This document shows, one piece after another, positions 20,138 to 28,447 of a stretch of 40,111 nucleotides of DNA. The stretch is from an uncultured Clostridia bacterium (GTDB lineage: Bacteria; Bacillota; Clostridia; TANB77; CAG-508). The position numbers and the translations under genes are program-made. The stretch lies in contig CALWZV010000008.1 of the NCBI GenBank assembly GCA_944386115.1, forward strand, positions 1-40,111, given 5' to 3'. The notes beneath the pieces were generated by a model. The model was given only the letters and a program-made list of their open reading frames with translations, did not search any database and was not told the DNA's origin. Numbering within the stretch: the first letter of the stretch is position 1; each line of letters starts with the position of its first letter.

Positions 20138-21082
20138 ATGAAAATTGGCTTTTTATTTCCTGGGCAAGGAGCGCAAGCTATTGGAATGGGAAAAGATTTA
20201 TATGAAAAATATGAACAATATAGAAATGTTTATAAAAAGGTAAATAATATTACTGGCAAATTTATTGATAAAATTACATTTGAAGGAACAGAAGAAAATT
20301 TATGTAAAACTGAAAACACTCAAATCTGTATTTTAACAATGAGTTTAGCAATATTAAATTTATTAGAAAATAAAAATATAAAGGCTGATGCATGTATGGG
20401 ATTAAGCCTAGGAGAATATACTTCTTTAATATATAGTAATGCATTATCTTTTGAAGATGGAGTAATAGTTGTAGAAAAAAGAGGAAAGCTAATGCAAGAA
20501 CTATGTCCAGATGGAGATTGGGCTATGATTGCTATTTTAGGTTTAGACGAAGAAAAAATACATAATATATGTTCTAGTGTGAAATCAGGTTTTATTGCAC
20601 CTGCTAACTATAATTGCATTGGACAGATAGTTTTATCAGGAGAAAGGCTTGCAATACAAGAAGCAGTAGAAAAAGCAAAAAGTGAAGGGGCAAAAAAAGT
20701 TGTTGAATTAAAAACATCTGGACCATTTCATACAAAAATGCTATCTAAAGCAGCAGAAGAATTAAAAAATGAACTAAATAATATAAAAATAAATGATTTC
20801 AAAGTAAATGTTATAAAAAATTTAGATGGGGCTTTATATAAAAAAGATGATAATATACCTGATTTATTAGCAAAACATATAATAAGTCCTGTAAGATTTG
20901 ATATTGGAATTCAAACAATGCTAAATCTTAATATTGATACATTTGTTGAAATAGGACCAGGTAAAACATTGTCTGGATTTGTAAAAAGAACAAATAAAGA
21001 TGTTAATATATTGAATATAAATAATGTAGAGACATTAGAAAGTACAATAGATTTTTTAAAAAATGGAGGTAAAAATGAATAA
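20138..21082 (+). CDS. fabD: Malonyl-CoA:ACP transacylase
   Basis: Transfers malonyl groups from CoA to acyl carrier protein for fatty acid elongation. The 314 residues match the family. FPGQGAQAIGMG is the N-terminal motif, GLSLG holds the nucleophile Ser90, GPFHTKML holds the catalytic His, and ETLESTIDFL ends the protein. It starts one base after birA ends and overlaps fabG by eight bases, so translation is coupled throughout. Identification is firm. Confidence 0.95.
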   Translation: MKIGFLFPGQGAQAIGMGKDLYEKYEQYRNVYKKVNNITGKFIDKITFEGTEENLCKTENTQICILTMSLAILNLLENKNIKADACMGLSLGEYTSLIYSNALSFEDGVIVVEKRGKLMQELCPDGDWAMIAILGLDEEKIHNICSSVKSGFIAPANYNCIGQIVLSGERLAIQEAVEKAKSEGAKKVVELKTSGPFHTKMLSKAAEELKNELNNIKINDFKVNVIKNLDGALYKKDDNIPDLLAKHIISPVRFDIGIQTMLNLNIDTFVEIGPGKTLSGFVKRTNKDVNILNINNVETLESTIDFLKNGGKNE

Positions 21083-21810
21083 AGTAGTATTGGTAACAGG
21101 AGCTACACGTGGTATTGGTAAACAAATTGCTATTTCTTTTGCAAAAGAAGGGTATAATATAGCATTAAATTTTAGAGAGGAAAATGAATCACTATTAAAT
21201 ACCAAAAAAGAGATAGAAGCTTTTGATGTAAAATGTTTGCCAGTTAAAGGTGATGTTTCAATATATGAAGATTGCAAAAATATTGCAGAAACTGTAGTAA
21301 AAGAATTTGGCAAAATTGATGTTTTGGTAAACAATGCAGGCATAACAAAAGATATGTTATTATTAAGAATGAAAGAAGAAGATTTCAGAAAAGTTATTGA
21401 TGTCAATTTAATAGGAACATTTAATATGAGTCAAAATGTTGCAACATATATGATGAAAGAAAGATGTGGCAGAATAATCAATATTTCATCTGTTGTTGGG
21501 ATTTCTGGAAATGCAGGACAATCGAATTATGCAGCATCCAAAGCTCGGAATAATTGGCTTTACCAAGAGTTTGGCAAAAGAATTAGCTAGCAGAAATATT
21601 TTGGTAAATGCAATTGCACCAGGATTTATTGAAACAGATATGACTAATGTTTTAAAAGATGAAGTAAAAGAAAATATAAAAAATACAATTCCACTAAAAA
21701 GAGAAGGCAAAGCAGAGGAAGTGGCAAATGTTGTAAAATTTTTAGCATCAGAAGGAAGTAGTTATATAACAGGTCAAGTTATCCATGTAGATGGTGGAAT
21801 GTTAATGTAG
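21075..21810 (+). CDS. fabG: 3-oxoacyl-ACP reductase, +1 shift at codon 158 (CGGA)
   Basis: NADPH-dependent reduction of 3-oxoacyl-ACP. Start ATG 21075 has GGAGGT 5 bases upstream; an ATG at 21063 lies before that site and is not used. Short-chain dehydrogenase motifs: [19 protein letters not shown], and YAASK with catalytic Tyr and Lys. Directly after this YAASKA, frame 0 reads CGG at 21546 and ends at TAG 21588. Skipping C21546 gives [18 protein letters not shown], then APGFIETDM and VDGGMLM, for 244 residues. The substrate-binding and tetramer-forming C-terminus depends on the shift. It is the only reductase of this type in the operon. Confidence 0.95.
21546..21549 (+). other. +1 frameshift site CGGA in fabG
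   Basis: In-frame CGG after GCT, two codons past the catalytic Lys of YAASK. Skipping C21546 gives the conserved Gly of SKAG. Zero frame stops 14 codons on at TAG. Confidence 0.9.
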
Positions 21811-21823
21811 AAAGGAAATCAAA

Positions 21824-23062
21824 ATGGAAAAAAGAGTAGTAATAACAGGTTTGGGAGCAATTAGTCCAATTGGAAATAATGTGTGTGAATTATGGAATGG
21901 AATAAAAGAAAAAAAATGTGGTATTGATGAAATAACTTCATTTGATACACAGAACATGAAAACTAAATTAGCTGCTGAAGTAAAAAATTATGATCCACTA
22001 AATTATTTTGATTTAAAACAAACAAAAAGATTAGATAGAGTGACACAGTTTGCTTTAATTGCTGCAAGAGAGGCTTTCAAAGATAGTGATATTAATATTG
22101 AAAGTGTAAACCCTGAAAATATTGGAATATTTGTAGGGTCAGGGATTGGAGGACTCATAACATTACAAAATCAATGTGAAGTAAGAATGGAAAAAGGGAA
22201 TAACAGGGTGTCACCAATGTTTATTCCTATGGTAATTGCAAATATGCCAGCAGGAAATATTGCAATTGATTTAGGACTAAAAGGAGAATCAATTGCAATA
22301 GTAACAGCATGTGCATCTTCAACACATGCTATTGGTGAAGCATATAGAGCAATAAAACATGGATATGAAGAAATAATATTTGCTGGAGGAAGTGAGGCTA
22401 CAATATGTCCTATAGGTATAGCAGGATTTGAAAACATGAAAGCACTTTCAAATTCAGTAGATAAGAATAGAGCTAGTATTCCGTTTGACAAAGAAAGAAG
22501 CGGATTTGTAATGGGAGAAGGAGCAGGAATTTTAGTTCTAGAAGATTTGGAACATGCATTAAAAAGAAATGCAAAAATATATGCAGAAATAATAGGGTAT
22601 GGAGCAACATCAGATGCATATCACATTACATCACCTGAACCAAATGGTGATGGTGGTGCAAGAGCCATGAAACGTGCAATAGAAGACGGAAAATTAAAAC
22701 CAGAAGATATTGATTATATAAATGCACATGGAACTGCTACAAGTTTAAATGATTCGATTGAAACATTAGCAATAAAAAAAGTTTTAGGTAGTTCAAGCAA
22801 AAGTGTTAAAGTAAGTTCTACTAAAGGAAACACTGGTCATTTATTAGGAGCAGCTGGGGCAATAGAAGCAATTATTACTACTAAAGCAATCCAAGATGGA
22901 TTAGTACCACCGACGATTAATTATAAAGTAAAAGATGAAGAATGTGATTTAGATATTGTACCAAATGAGCCATGTTATAAGGAAATAAATATAGCAATGT
23001 CTAACTCATTGGGATTTGGTGGACATAATGCAAGTATTATATTAAAAAAATATAAAGAATAG
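21824..23062 (+). CDS. fabF: 3-oxoacyl-ACP synthase II
   Basis: Condensing enzyme that elongates acyl-ACP with malonyl-ACP. The 412 residues match the family. Cys163 in TACASSTHAIG is the nucleophile; the two histidines lie in NAHGTATSLND and GNTGHLLGAAG; SLGFGGHNASI closes the protein. ATG follows AAAGGAA. No lesion. FabF is the only condensing enzyme here; FabH and the acyl carrier protein gene, usual in this cluster in Clostridia, are not in the window. Confidence 0.96.
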   Translation: MEKRVVITGLGAISPIGNNVCELWNGIKEKKCGIDEITSFDTQNMKTKLAAEVKNYDPLNYFDLKQTKRLDRVTQFALIAAREAFKDSDINIESVNPENIGIFVGSGIGGLITLQNQCEVRMEKGNNRVSPMFIPMVIANMPAGNIAIDLGLKGESIAIVTACASSTHAIGEAYRAIKHGYEEIIFAGGSEATICPIGIAGFENMKALSNSVDKNRASIPFDKERSGFVMGEGAGILVLEDLEHALKRNAKIYAEIIGYGATSDAYHITSPEPNGDGGARAMKRAIEDGKLKPEDIDYINAHGTATSLNDSIETLAIKKVLGSSSKSVKVSSTKGNTGHLLGAAGAIEAIITTKAIQDGLVPPTINYKVKDEECDLDIVPNEPCYKEINIAMSNSLGFGGHNASIILKKYKE

Positions 23063-23071
23063 GAGGAAAAA

Positions 23072-23503
23072 ATGGATTACGAACAAATTAAACAATTAAT
23101 AAATGATATGGGAAATTCAAAATTAACATCTATTGATATTGAATTCCCAGAAGGAATTAAAATAAAGATGGAGAAAAAAGGAGAAGATAAATTAATTGTT
23201 AATGAACCAAAAACAGAAATAGTATATGAGCAAAAACAAGAAAAAGTTGCAGAAAGCAAATTAATAGAAGAAAATATTGTAAAATCTCCTATGGTTGGAA
23301 CATTCTATATTAAGCCATCTCCAGATAGCAAGCCATATGTAGAAGTTGGTTCTAATGTAAAAAAAGGAAATGTACTTTGTATTATAGAAGCAATGAAATT
23401 AATGAACGAAATAGAGTCAGAGTTTGAAGGAAAAATTTCAGAAATTTATGTAAAAGATGGAGAACCAGTAGAATATGGAAAACCATTATTCAAAATTATA
23501 TAG
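23072..23503 (+). CDS. accB: Biotin carboxyl carrier protein of acetyl-CoA carboxylase
   Basis: Carries CO2 on biotin between AccC and AccA/AccD. The 143 residues comprise an N-terminal helix, a charged Glu/Lys linker and the C-terminal biotinyl domain with KSPMVGTFY and EAMKLMNEI, where Lys109 is the biotinylation site for the BirA encoded upstream. ATG follows AGGAGG. The gene is intact and sits between fabF and fabZ as in many Bacillota. Confidence 0.95.
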   Translation: MDYEQIKQLINDMGNSKLTSIDIEFPEGIKIKMEKKGEDKLIVNEPKTEIVYEQKQEKVAESKLIEENIVKSPMVGTFYIKPSPDSKPYVEVGSNVKKGNVLCIIEAMKLMNEIESEFEGKISEIYVKDGEPVEYGKPLFKII

Positions 23504-23518
23504 ATAAGGTGATTTAAT

Positions 23519-23941
23519 ATGTTGAAAAGGGAAGAAATTGAAAAGATTATACCACAAAGGGAACCATTTCTTATGATAGACGAAGTTGAAAGTTATATTC
23601 CAGGGGAAAAATGCACTGCATATAAAGATGTAAAAAAAGAGGAGTGGTATTTTAGAGGACATTTCCCTGGTAATCCAATTATGCCAGGTGTACTAATTAC
23701 AGAAAGTTTAGCTCAAGCAGGTGCGGTTGCAATATTATCTTTAGAAGAAAACAAAGGAAAGAATGCTTTATTTGGTGGAATTGACAAAATGAAATTTAAA
23801 AAAATGGTTGTTCCTGGAGATAGATTAAAATTAGAAGTAAATATTATAAAGAAAAAAGGACCAATAGGTGTAGGAGAAGCCATAGCAACAGTTGATGGAA
23901 AAGTAGTAGCAAAAGGAGAATTAACTTTTGCAGTAGTGTAA
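23519..23941 (+). CDS. fabZ: 3-hydroxyacyl-ACP dehydratase
   Basis: Dehydrates 3-hydroxyacyl-ACP to trans-2-enoyl-ACP. The 140 residues match the hot-dog fold family: [14 protein letters not shown] at the start, [20 protein letters not shown] with catalytic His and Glu, and [18 protein letters not shown] has AAGGTG upstream. Intact, 15 bases after accB and 10 before accC. Confidence 0.95.
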   Translation: MLKREEIEKIIPQREPFLMIDEVESYIPGEKCTAYKDVKKEEWYFRGHFPGNPIMPGVLITESLAQAGAVAILSLEENKGKNALFGGIDKMKFKKMVVPGDRLKLEVNIIKKKGPIGVGEAIATVDGKVVAKGELTFAVV

Positions 23942-23951
23942 AGGAGAAGTT

Positions 23952-25302
23952 ATGAATAAGATTTTAATTGCAAACAGAGGAGAAATTGCTGTACGTATTA
24001 TAAGAGCATGTAAGGAAATGAATTTAAAAACAGTTGCAGTTTATTCAGAAATTGATAAAGATGCCATGCATACAAGGTTAGCAGATGAAAGTATTTGCAT
24101 AGGACCTGCGAGTTCAAATAGAAGCTATTTAAATTTTAAAAATATTATAGAGGCTGCAAATATCACAGGAGCAGATGGAATACATCCACGGATTTGGATT
24201 TTTATCTGAAAACAGTAAGTTTGCAAAAATCTGTGAAGAATCAAATATTAGATTTATAGGACCATCTTATAAGGTTATTGAAAAAATGGGAAATAAATCA
24301 AAAGCAAAAGAAATGTTTAAAAATGCTGGAATTCCAGTAATACCTGGTTCAGATGGAGCAATAGAAAACATTGAAGAAGCAAAAAAAATATCAAAAAAGA
24401 TAGGTTATCCTATTATGTTAAAAGCTGCAAATGGAGGTGGAGGAAAAGGAATTAGAATAGTAAATTCTGAAGAAGAACTAGAAGAAAACTATAATATTGT
24501 AAAACATGAAGCTAAAATATCATTTTCTGATGATGAAATATATATAGAAAAATATATATTAAATCCTAGACATATTGAAATACAAATATTAGCAGATAAA
24601 TATGGAAATATAGTACAACTAGGAGAAAGAGATTGTACAATACAAAGAAAAAATCAAAAAGTATTAGAAGAAACTCCATCTACTGCAATAGATGCTAAAA
24701 CTAGAAATAAACTAGGCGAAATAGCGATAAAAGTAGCAAAAGTAGCAGAATATACTAATGCTGGGACAGTAGAATTTTTGGTAGATAAAAACAAGAACTT
24801 TTATTTTATGGAAATGAATACAAGAATACAAGTTGAACATCCAATTACAGAGGAAAATACGGGTATTGATTTAATAAAAGAACAAATAAGAATTGCAGCA
24901 GATGAACAATTAAGATTAAAGCAAAACAAAATAATTCCAAATGGACATTCTATTGAATGCAGAATAAATGCAGAAAATCCTTTTTTAAACTTTAGACCAA
25001 GTCCTGGAAAAATAACAGGTTTACACTTGCCAGGTGGGAATGGAATAAGGATAGATACGGCAATATATGAAGGCTATGAAATTCCTTCAACATATGATTC
25101 TATGATTGCAAAATTAATAGCACATGGGAATTCAAGAAACGAAGCAATTGCAAAAATGAAAAGAGCATTAGAGGAATTAGTAATTGATGGAATAGATACA
25201 AATGTAGATTTTTTACTAAAAGTGATTACGAATTTGAATTTTATAAGAGGAAATTATGACACATCTTTTATTGAAAAAGAAATTTTAAAAGGAAGTAATT
25301 AG
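23952..25302 (+). CDS. accC: Biotin carboxylase of acetyl-CoA carboxylase, +1 shift at codon 80 (CGGA)
   Basis: ATP-dependent carboxylation of biotin on AccB. Frame 0 gives the N-terminal domain ([19 protein letters not shown]) to ADGIHP, then CGG at 24189 and a stop at TGA 24207. Skipping C24189 gives [12 protein letters not shown], a conserved biotin carboxylase segment, then the ATP-grasp loop [14 protein letters not shown], and [14 protein letters not shown], ending at 25302. The total of 449 residues matches the family. More than 80% of the enzyme, with the active site, lies after the shift. ATG follows AAAGGAG. accD begins two bases after its stop. Confidence 0.95.
24189..24192 (+). other. 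+1 frameshift site CGGA in accC
   Basis: In-frame CGG at codon 80 after CCA. Skipping C24189 gives Gly of [10 protein letters not shown]. Zero frame stops at TGA seven codons on. The same local string without the C (CCAGGATTT) occurs at 21619-21627 in frame in fabG, undisturbed, which argues against a context-driven sequencing artefact. Confidence 0.9.
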
Positions 25303-25304
25303 AA

Positions 25305-26153
25305 ATGATTGTAGATAAAATTAAAAAGCGTGAAACAAAAAACAATAGACCTACAAATAAAGTAGACATTCCAGTAGGGAAATGGGTTAAATGTGATAAT
25401 TGTAAAGAAATCTTATATAAGGAAAATATAAAAGAAAATGAAAGTATTTGTCCATTATGTGGACATTATTTTAGAATGTCTAGTAGGAGAAGAATAGAAC
25501 AAATTATAGATAAGGGAACTTTTGAAGAGTTTAAACTAAATATAGATACAGTAAATCCTCTAAAGTTAGAAGAATATGAGAAAAAGTTAGACTCATTAAG
25601 GGAAAAAACAGGATTAACTGAGGCAGTAAAATGTGGAACAGGAAAAATATTTTCGAAAGATGTAGTAATATGTGTTATGGATAGTGCTTTTTTTATGGGA
25701 AGTATGGGAAGTGTTGTTGGAGAAAGAATCACATATTCTATAGAAAAGGCAATAGAACTCAAGATACCATTAGTAATATTTACAGCATCTGGTGGTGCAA
25801 GAATGCAAGAAGGTATAATTTCATTAATGCAAATGGCAAAAACAACACAAGCATTATCTAAATTGGATGAAGCAAAAATATTATATATTTCTGTTTTAAC
25901 AGATCCAACATATGGTGGTGTAACTGCAAGTTTTGCAATGCTAGGTGATATTATACTTGCAGAACCTGGTGCAATGATTGGATTTGCAGGTAAAAGGGTA
26001 ATTGAGCAAACAATTGGTGAATCGTTACCAGAAGGATTTCAAACTTCAGAATTTTTGTTAGAACACGGACTAATAGATAAAATTGTAGAGAGAAAAGAAT
26101 TAAAAACCACTTTGTATAAATTAATTTCACTAAATTATGGAGGTGATAAATAA
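25305..26153 (+). CDS. accD: Acetyl-CoA carboxylase carboxyltransferase subunit beta
   Basis: With AccA, transfers the carboxyl group from biotin to acetyl-CoA. The 282 residues begin with a four-cysteine zinc ribbon (KCDNCKEILY and CPLCGHYFRM), followed by the crotonase-like core: ASGGARMQEG, DPTYGGVTASFAMLGD, and GFAGKRVIEQT. ATG at 25305 two bases after accC. It precedes accA by two bases, so the two subunits are likely made in equal amounts. Confidence 0.96.
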   Translation: MIVDKIKKRETKNNRPTNKVDIPVGKWVKCDNCKEILYKENIKENESICPLCGHYFRMSSRRRIEQIIDKGTFEEFKLNIDTVNPLKLEEYEKKLDSLREKTGLTEAVKCGTGKIFSKDVVICVMDSAFFMGSMGSVVGERITYSIEKAIELKIPLVIFTASGGARMQEGIISLMQMAKTTQALSKLDEAKILYISVLTDPTYGGVTASFAMLGDIILAEPGAMIGFAGKRVIEQTIGESLPEGFQTSEFLLEHGLIDKIVERKELKTTLYKLISLNYGGDK

Positions 26154-26155
26154 AA

Positions 26156-26992
26156 ATGCAAGATGTATTATCAGCCTGGGAAAAAGTTGAAATAGCAAGA
26201 TGTCCAACAAGAAAAACAGCTTTAGATTATATAGAAAAAGTGTTTGACGAATTTATTGAATTACAAGGTGATAGATTATATGGAGATGATGCATCATTTG
26301 TTTGTGGCTTAGGATGTATTGAAAAACAAAATGTAACTATAATAGCACAGCAAAAAGGAAGAAATACAAAGGAGAATGTTAAAAGAAATTTTGGCATGCC
26401 TAACCCAGAAGGATATAGAAAAGCAATAAGAATCATGAAACAGTCTGAAAAGTTTGGAAGACCAATCATTACTTTTATTGACACAAAGGGAGCATACCCA
26501 GGTATTCAAGCAGAAGAAAGAGGGCAAGGAGAAGCTATTGCAAGAAGTATGTTTGAAATGTCTAAAATAAAAGTTCCTATAATAGCTGTAGTTATAGGAG
26601 AAGGTTCAAGTGGTGGTGCATTAGCAATAAGTATTGCTAATAAAATTATTATGTTAGAAAATGCAATATACTCTATTTTATCACCAGAAGGATATGCTAG
26701 TATTTTATGGAAAGATTCATCAAAAGCTAAAGAAGCTGCAGAAAAGATGAAATTAACTGCACAAGATTTATATGATTTAAATATAATAGATTCAATTATA
26801 CAAGAAAATAATATTAAATATAACTCAGAAAATGAAAAATTTGAAATCATATCAAATAATTTAAAAAAAGATATAATTTTAAATTTAAATAACCTAAATA
26901 CTTTAACTGCTGAAAAAATATTACAAGATAGATATTTAAAATTTAGAAATATGGGAGAATATAAGGAGGTAGATTATGATATTAAAAAATAA
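26156..26992 (+). CDS. accA: Acetyl-CoA carboxylase carboxyltransferase subunit alpha
   Basis: Partner of AccD. The 278 residues carry ARCPTRKTALDYIE, FIELQGDRLYGDD, FIDTKGAYPG, the oxyanion region GEGSSGGALAISIANK and SPEGYASILWKD. A little short compared with longer alpha subunits, but within the range of Clostridia. ATG with AGGTGAT upstream, inside the accD end. Its last 17 bases overlap fabI. Intact. Confidence 0.95.
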   Translation: MQDVLSAWEKVEIARCPTRKTALDYIEKVFDEFIELQGDRLYGDDASFVCGLGCIEKQNVTIIAQQKGRNTKENVKRNFGMPNPEGYRKAIRIMKQSEKFGRPIITFIDTKGAYPGIQAEERGQGEAIARSMFEMSKIKVPIIAVVIGEGSSGGALAISIANKIIMLENAIYSILSPEGYASILWKDSSKAKEAAEKMKLTAQDLYDLNIIDSIIQENNIKYNSENEKFEIISNNLKKDIILNLNNLNTLTAEKILQDRYLKFRNMGEYKEVDYDIKK

Positions 26993-27749
26993 AAAAATTT
27001 TAATTATGGGAATAAGAAATAAATGGAGCATCGCATTTGGAATAGCTAAATCAGCATATGAAAATGGTGCAGAATTATTATTTACATATATGGGTGAAGA
27101 AAATAAAGAAAAAATTGAAGAACTTATATCAGAATTTAAAGGAGCAAAGGCTTATGTTTGTGATGATGCATCAAATGATGAAATAGTAAAAAATGTTTTC
27201 GAAAATATAAAAAATGAGAATGGGAAAATAGATGGAATAGTTCATGCAATTGCACATGCAAATACTGAAGATTTACATAACGATTTTGTATATACATCTA
27301 AAGAAGGATATTTACATGCAGTAGATGTTAGTGCATATTCTTTTGTTTTAATTTCAAGAGTTGCAAAAGAAATAGATTTTCTAAATGAGAATGCAAGTTT
27401 AGTTACTCTAACTTATTATGGATCTACAAAAGTAATAGAAGGATATAATATAATGGGAGTAGCAAAATCGGCATTAGAATCAAGTACTAGATATTTAGCA
27501 AAAAATTTGGGAAAAGATAAAATAAGGGTAAATGCAATCTCTGCAGGCCCAATAAAAACTTTATCTGCAAAAGGAATAAAGGATTTTAGTTCGATTTTAA
27601 ATGTAATAGAAGAAAAAGCGCCTTTACATCAAAATGTAACAGCAAAGCAAGTAGGTGATGTTGCAACATTTTTATTAAGTAATATGTCAGAAGCTATAAC
27701 AGGTCAAATTATATATGCAGACAATGGATATAATATAATGGGAGTTTAA
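26976..27749 (+). CDS. fabI: Enoyl-ACP reductase, FabI type
   Basis: Reduces trans-2-enoyl-ACP, completing each elongation cycle. The 257 residues show a short-chain dehydrogenase fold adapted as in FabI: MGIRNKWSIAFGIAKS at the cofactor site and YNIMGVAKSALESS with the Tyr-x6-Lys pair, then ISAGPIKTLSA. ATG 26976 follows AAGGAGG (26963-26970) and overlaps accA. Many Clostridia use FabK here, so FabI at the end of the cluster is notable. It is the last gene of the run. Confidence 0.92.
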   Translation: MILKNKKILIMGIRNKWSIAFGIAKSAYENGAELLFTYMGEENKEKIEELISEFKGAKAYVCDDASNDEIVKNVFENIKNENGKIDGIVHAIAHANTEDLHNDFVYTSKEGYLHAVDVSAYSFVLISRVAKEIDFLNENASLVTLTYYGSTKVIEGYNIMGVAKSALESSTRYLAKNLGKDKIRVNAISAGPIKTLSAKGIKDFSSILNVIEEKAPLHQNVTAKQVGDVATFLLSNMSEAITGQIIYADNGYNIMGV

Positions 27750-27756
27750 TATATAA

Positions 27757-27785
27757 TTGACATATAATGGGAAAAATGGTAGAAT
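27757..27785 (+). promoter_or_regulatory. Promoter of the repeat-protein gene
   Basis: TTGACA (27757-27762), 17-base spacer, TAGAAT (27780-27785). It starts within eight bases of the fabI stop, giving a leader of about 70 bases before ATG 27865. Confidence 0.7.
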
Positions 27786-27797
27786 ATATATATTCCT

Positions 27798-27812
27798 ATC
27801 CCAATATGGGAT
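27798..27812 (+). promoter_or_regulatory. Palindrome in the leader of the repeat-protein gene
   Basis: ATCCCA ATA TGGGAT, two perfect 6-base half-sites just downstream of the -10 element. The position suits a repressor operator, though it could be a small RNA hairpin. Confidence 0.4.
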
Positions 27813-27864
27813 GTAAAAATATAGTTTGTATTTCATCTTGACAAATGACAGGGGGGAATTATGA

Positions 27865-28404
27865 ATGTATGATTACAATCTTGACGGGCTTAGTGAGGCA
27901 TTTTTGATTGAACTTGCAAAAGAAGGAGTATCGAATGAACTCATGGAAAGACTTGCTAAAAACAAACATGAAAATGTGAGAATAGCAGTTGCGCAGAAGG
28001 AAAACCTGTCTGAGAGTGTAATGGATAGGCTGGCAGAAGACGAGAGTAAGCTGGTAAGAGAACTCATTTGCAAGAGAAAGAAATTAACAAGGAAAATCGT
28101 AGAAAAATTATCTGAAGACGAAGAACCTGATATACGGCTTTGTATAGCAAGACGCAAATCCTTACCTAAAGAGATTTTGGAGAATCTTGCTAAAGATTCA
28201 GATAAATGGGTAAGAATGGAGATTGCAAGACGAAATCGACTACCAGATGAAGTTCTTAAAGTACTGGCTAATGACAAGGATGTCGAAGTAAGATTACTAA
28301 TTGCGGAAAGACCCAATATTCCTAGGGATGTAGAGCAAATACTTAAAAACGATCCAGAATGGATAGTGAGATTTCAAATGAAGGTAAGAGAAGGAGGAAA
28401 GTAG
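27865..28404 (+). CDS. HEAT/LRV-like repeat protein of foreign base composition
   Basis: A 179-residue protein built of about six 26-residue repeats with pattern VR..IA.R..LP.E....LA.D, similar to leucine-rich-repeat variant or HEAT-like alpha solenoids; such proteins usually bind other proteins. Start ATG after AGGGGGG. Codon use differs from every neighbour: CTG, CTC, AAG, GAG and GCG are frequent. It also has the only in-frame CGG (28135) that cannot be a shift site: it encodes the conserved Arg of the repeat, and skipping the C would hit TAG three codons on. With its own promoter and terminator it looks like a transferred gene. Partner unknown. Confidence 0.85.
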   Translation: MYDYNLDGLSEAFLIELAKEGVSNELMERLAKNKHENVRIAVAQKENLSESVMDRLAEDESKLVRELICKRKKLTRKIVEKLSEDEEPDIRLCIARRKSLPKEILENLAKDSDKWVRMEIARRNRLPDEVLKVLANDKDVEVRLLIAERPNIPRDVEQILKNDPEWIVRFQMKVREGGK

Positions 28405-28418
28405 ATTGTAATCAAAAA

Positions 28419-28440
28419 CCCAGCTAATATTTTAGCTGGG
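28419..28440. terminator. Bidirectional terminator between convergent genes
   Basis: CCCAGCTAA (28419-28427) pairs with TTAGCTGGG (28432-28440). The minus strand has a TTTTT run after it, so it ends the acyl ligase transcript; on the plus strand the T run is CCTTTT. Confidence 0.8.
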
Positions 28441-28447
28441 CCTTTTA

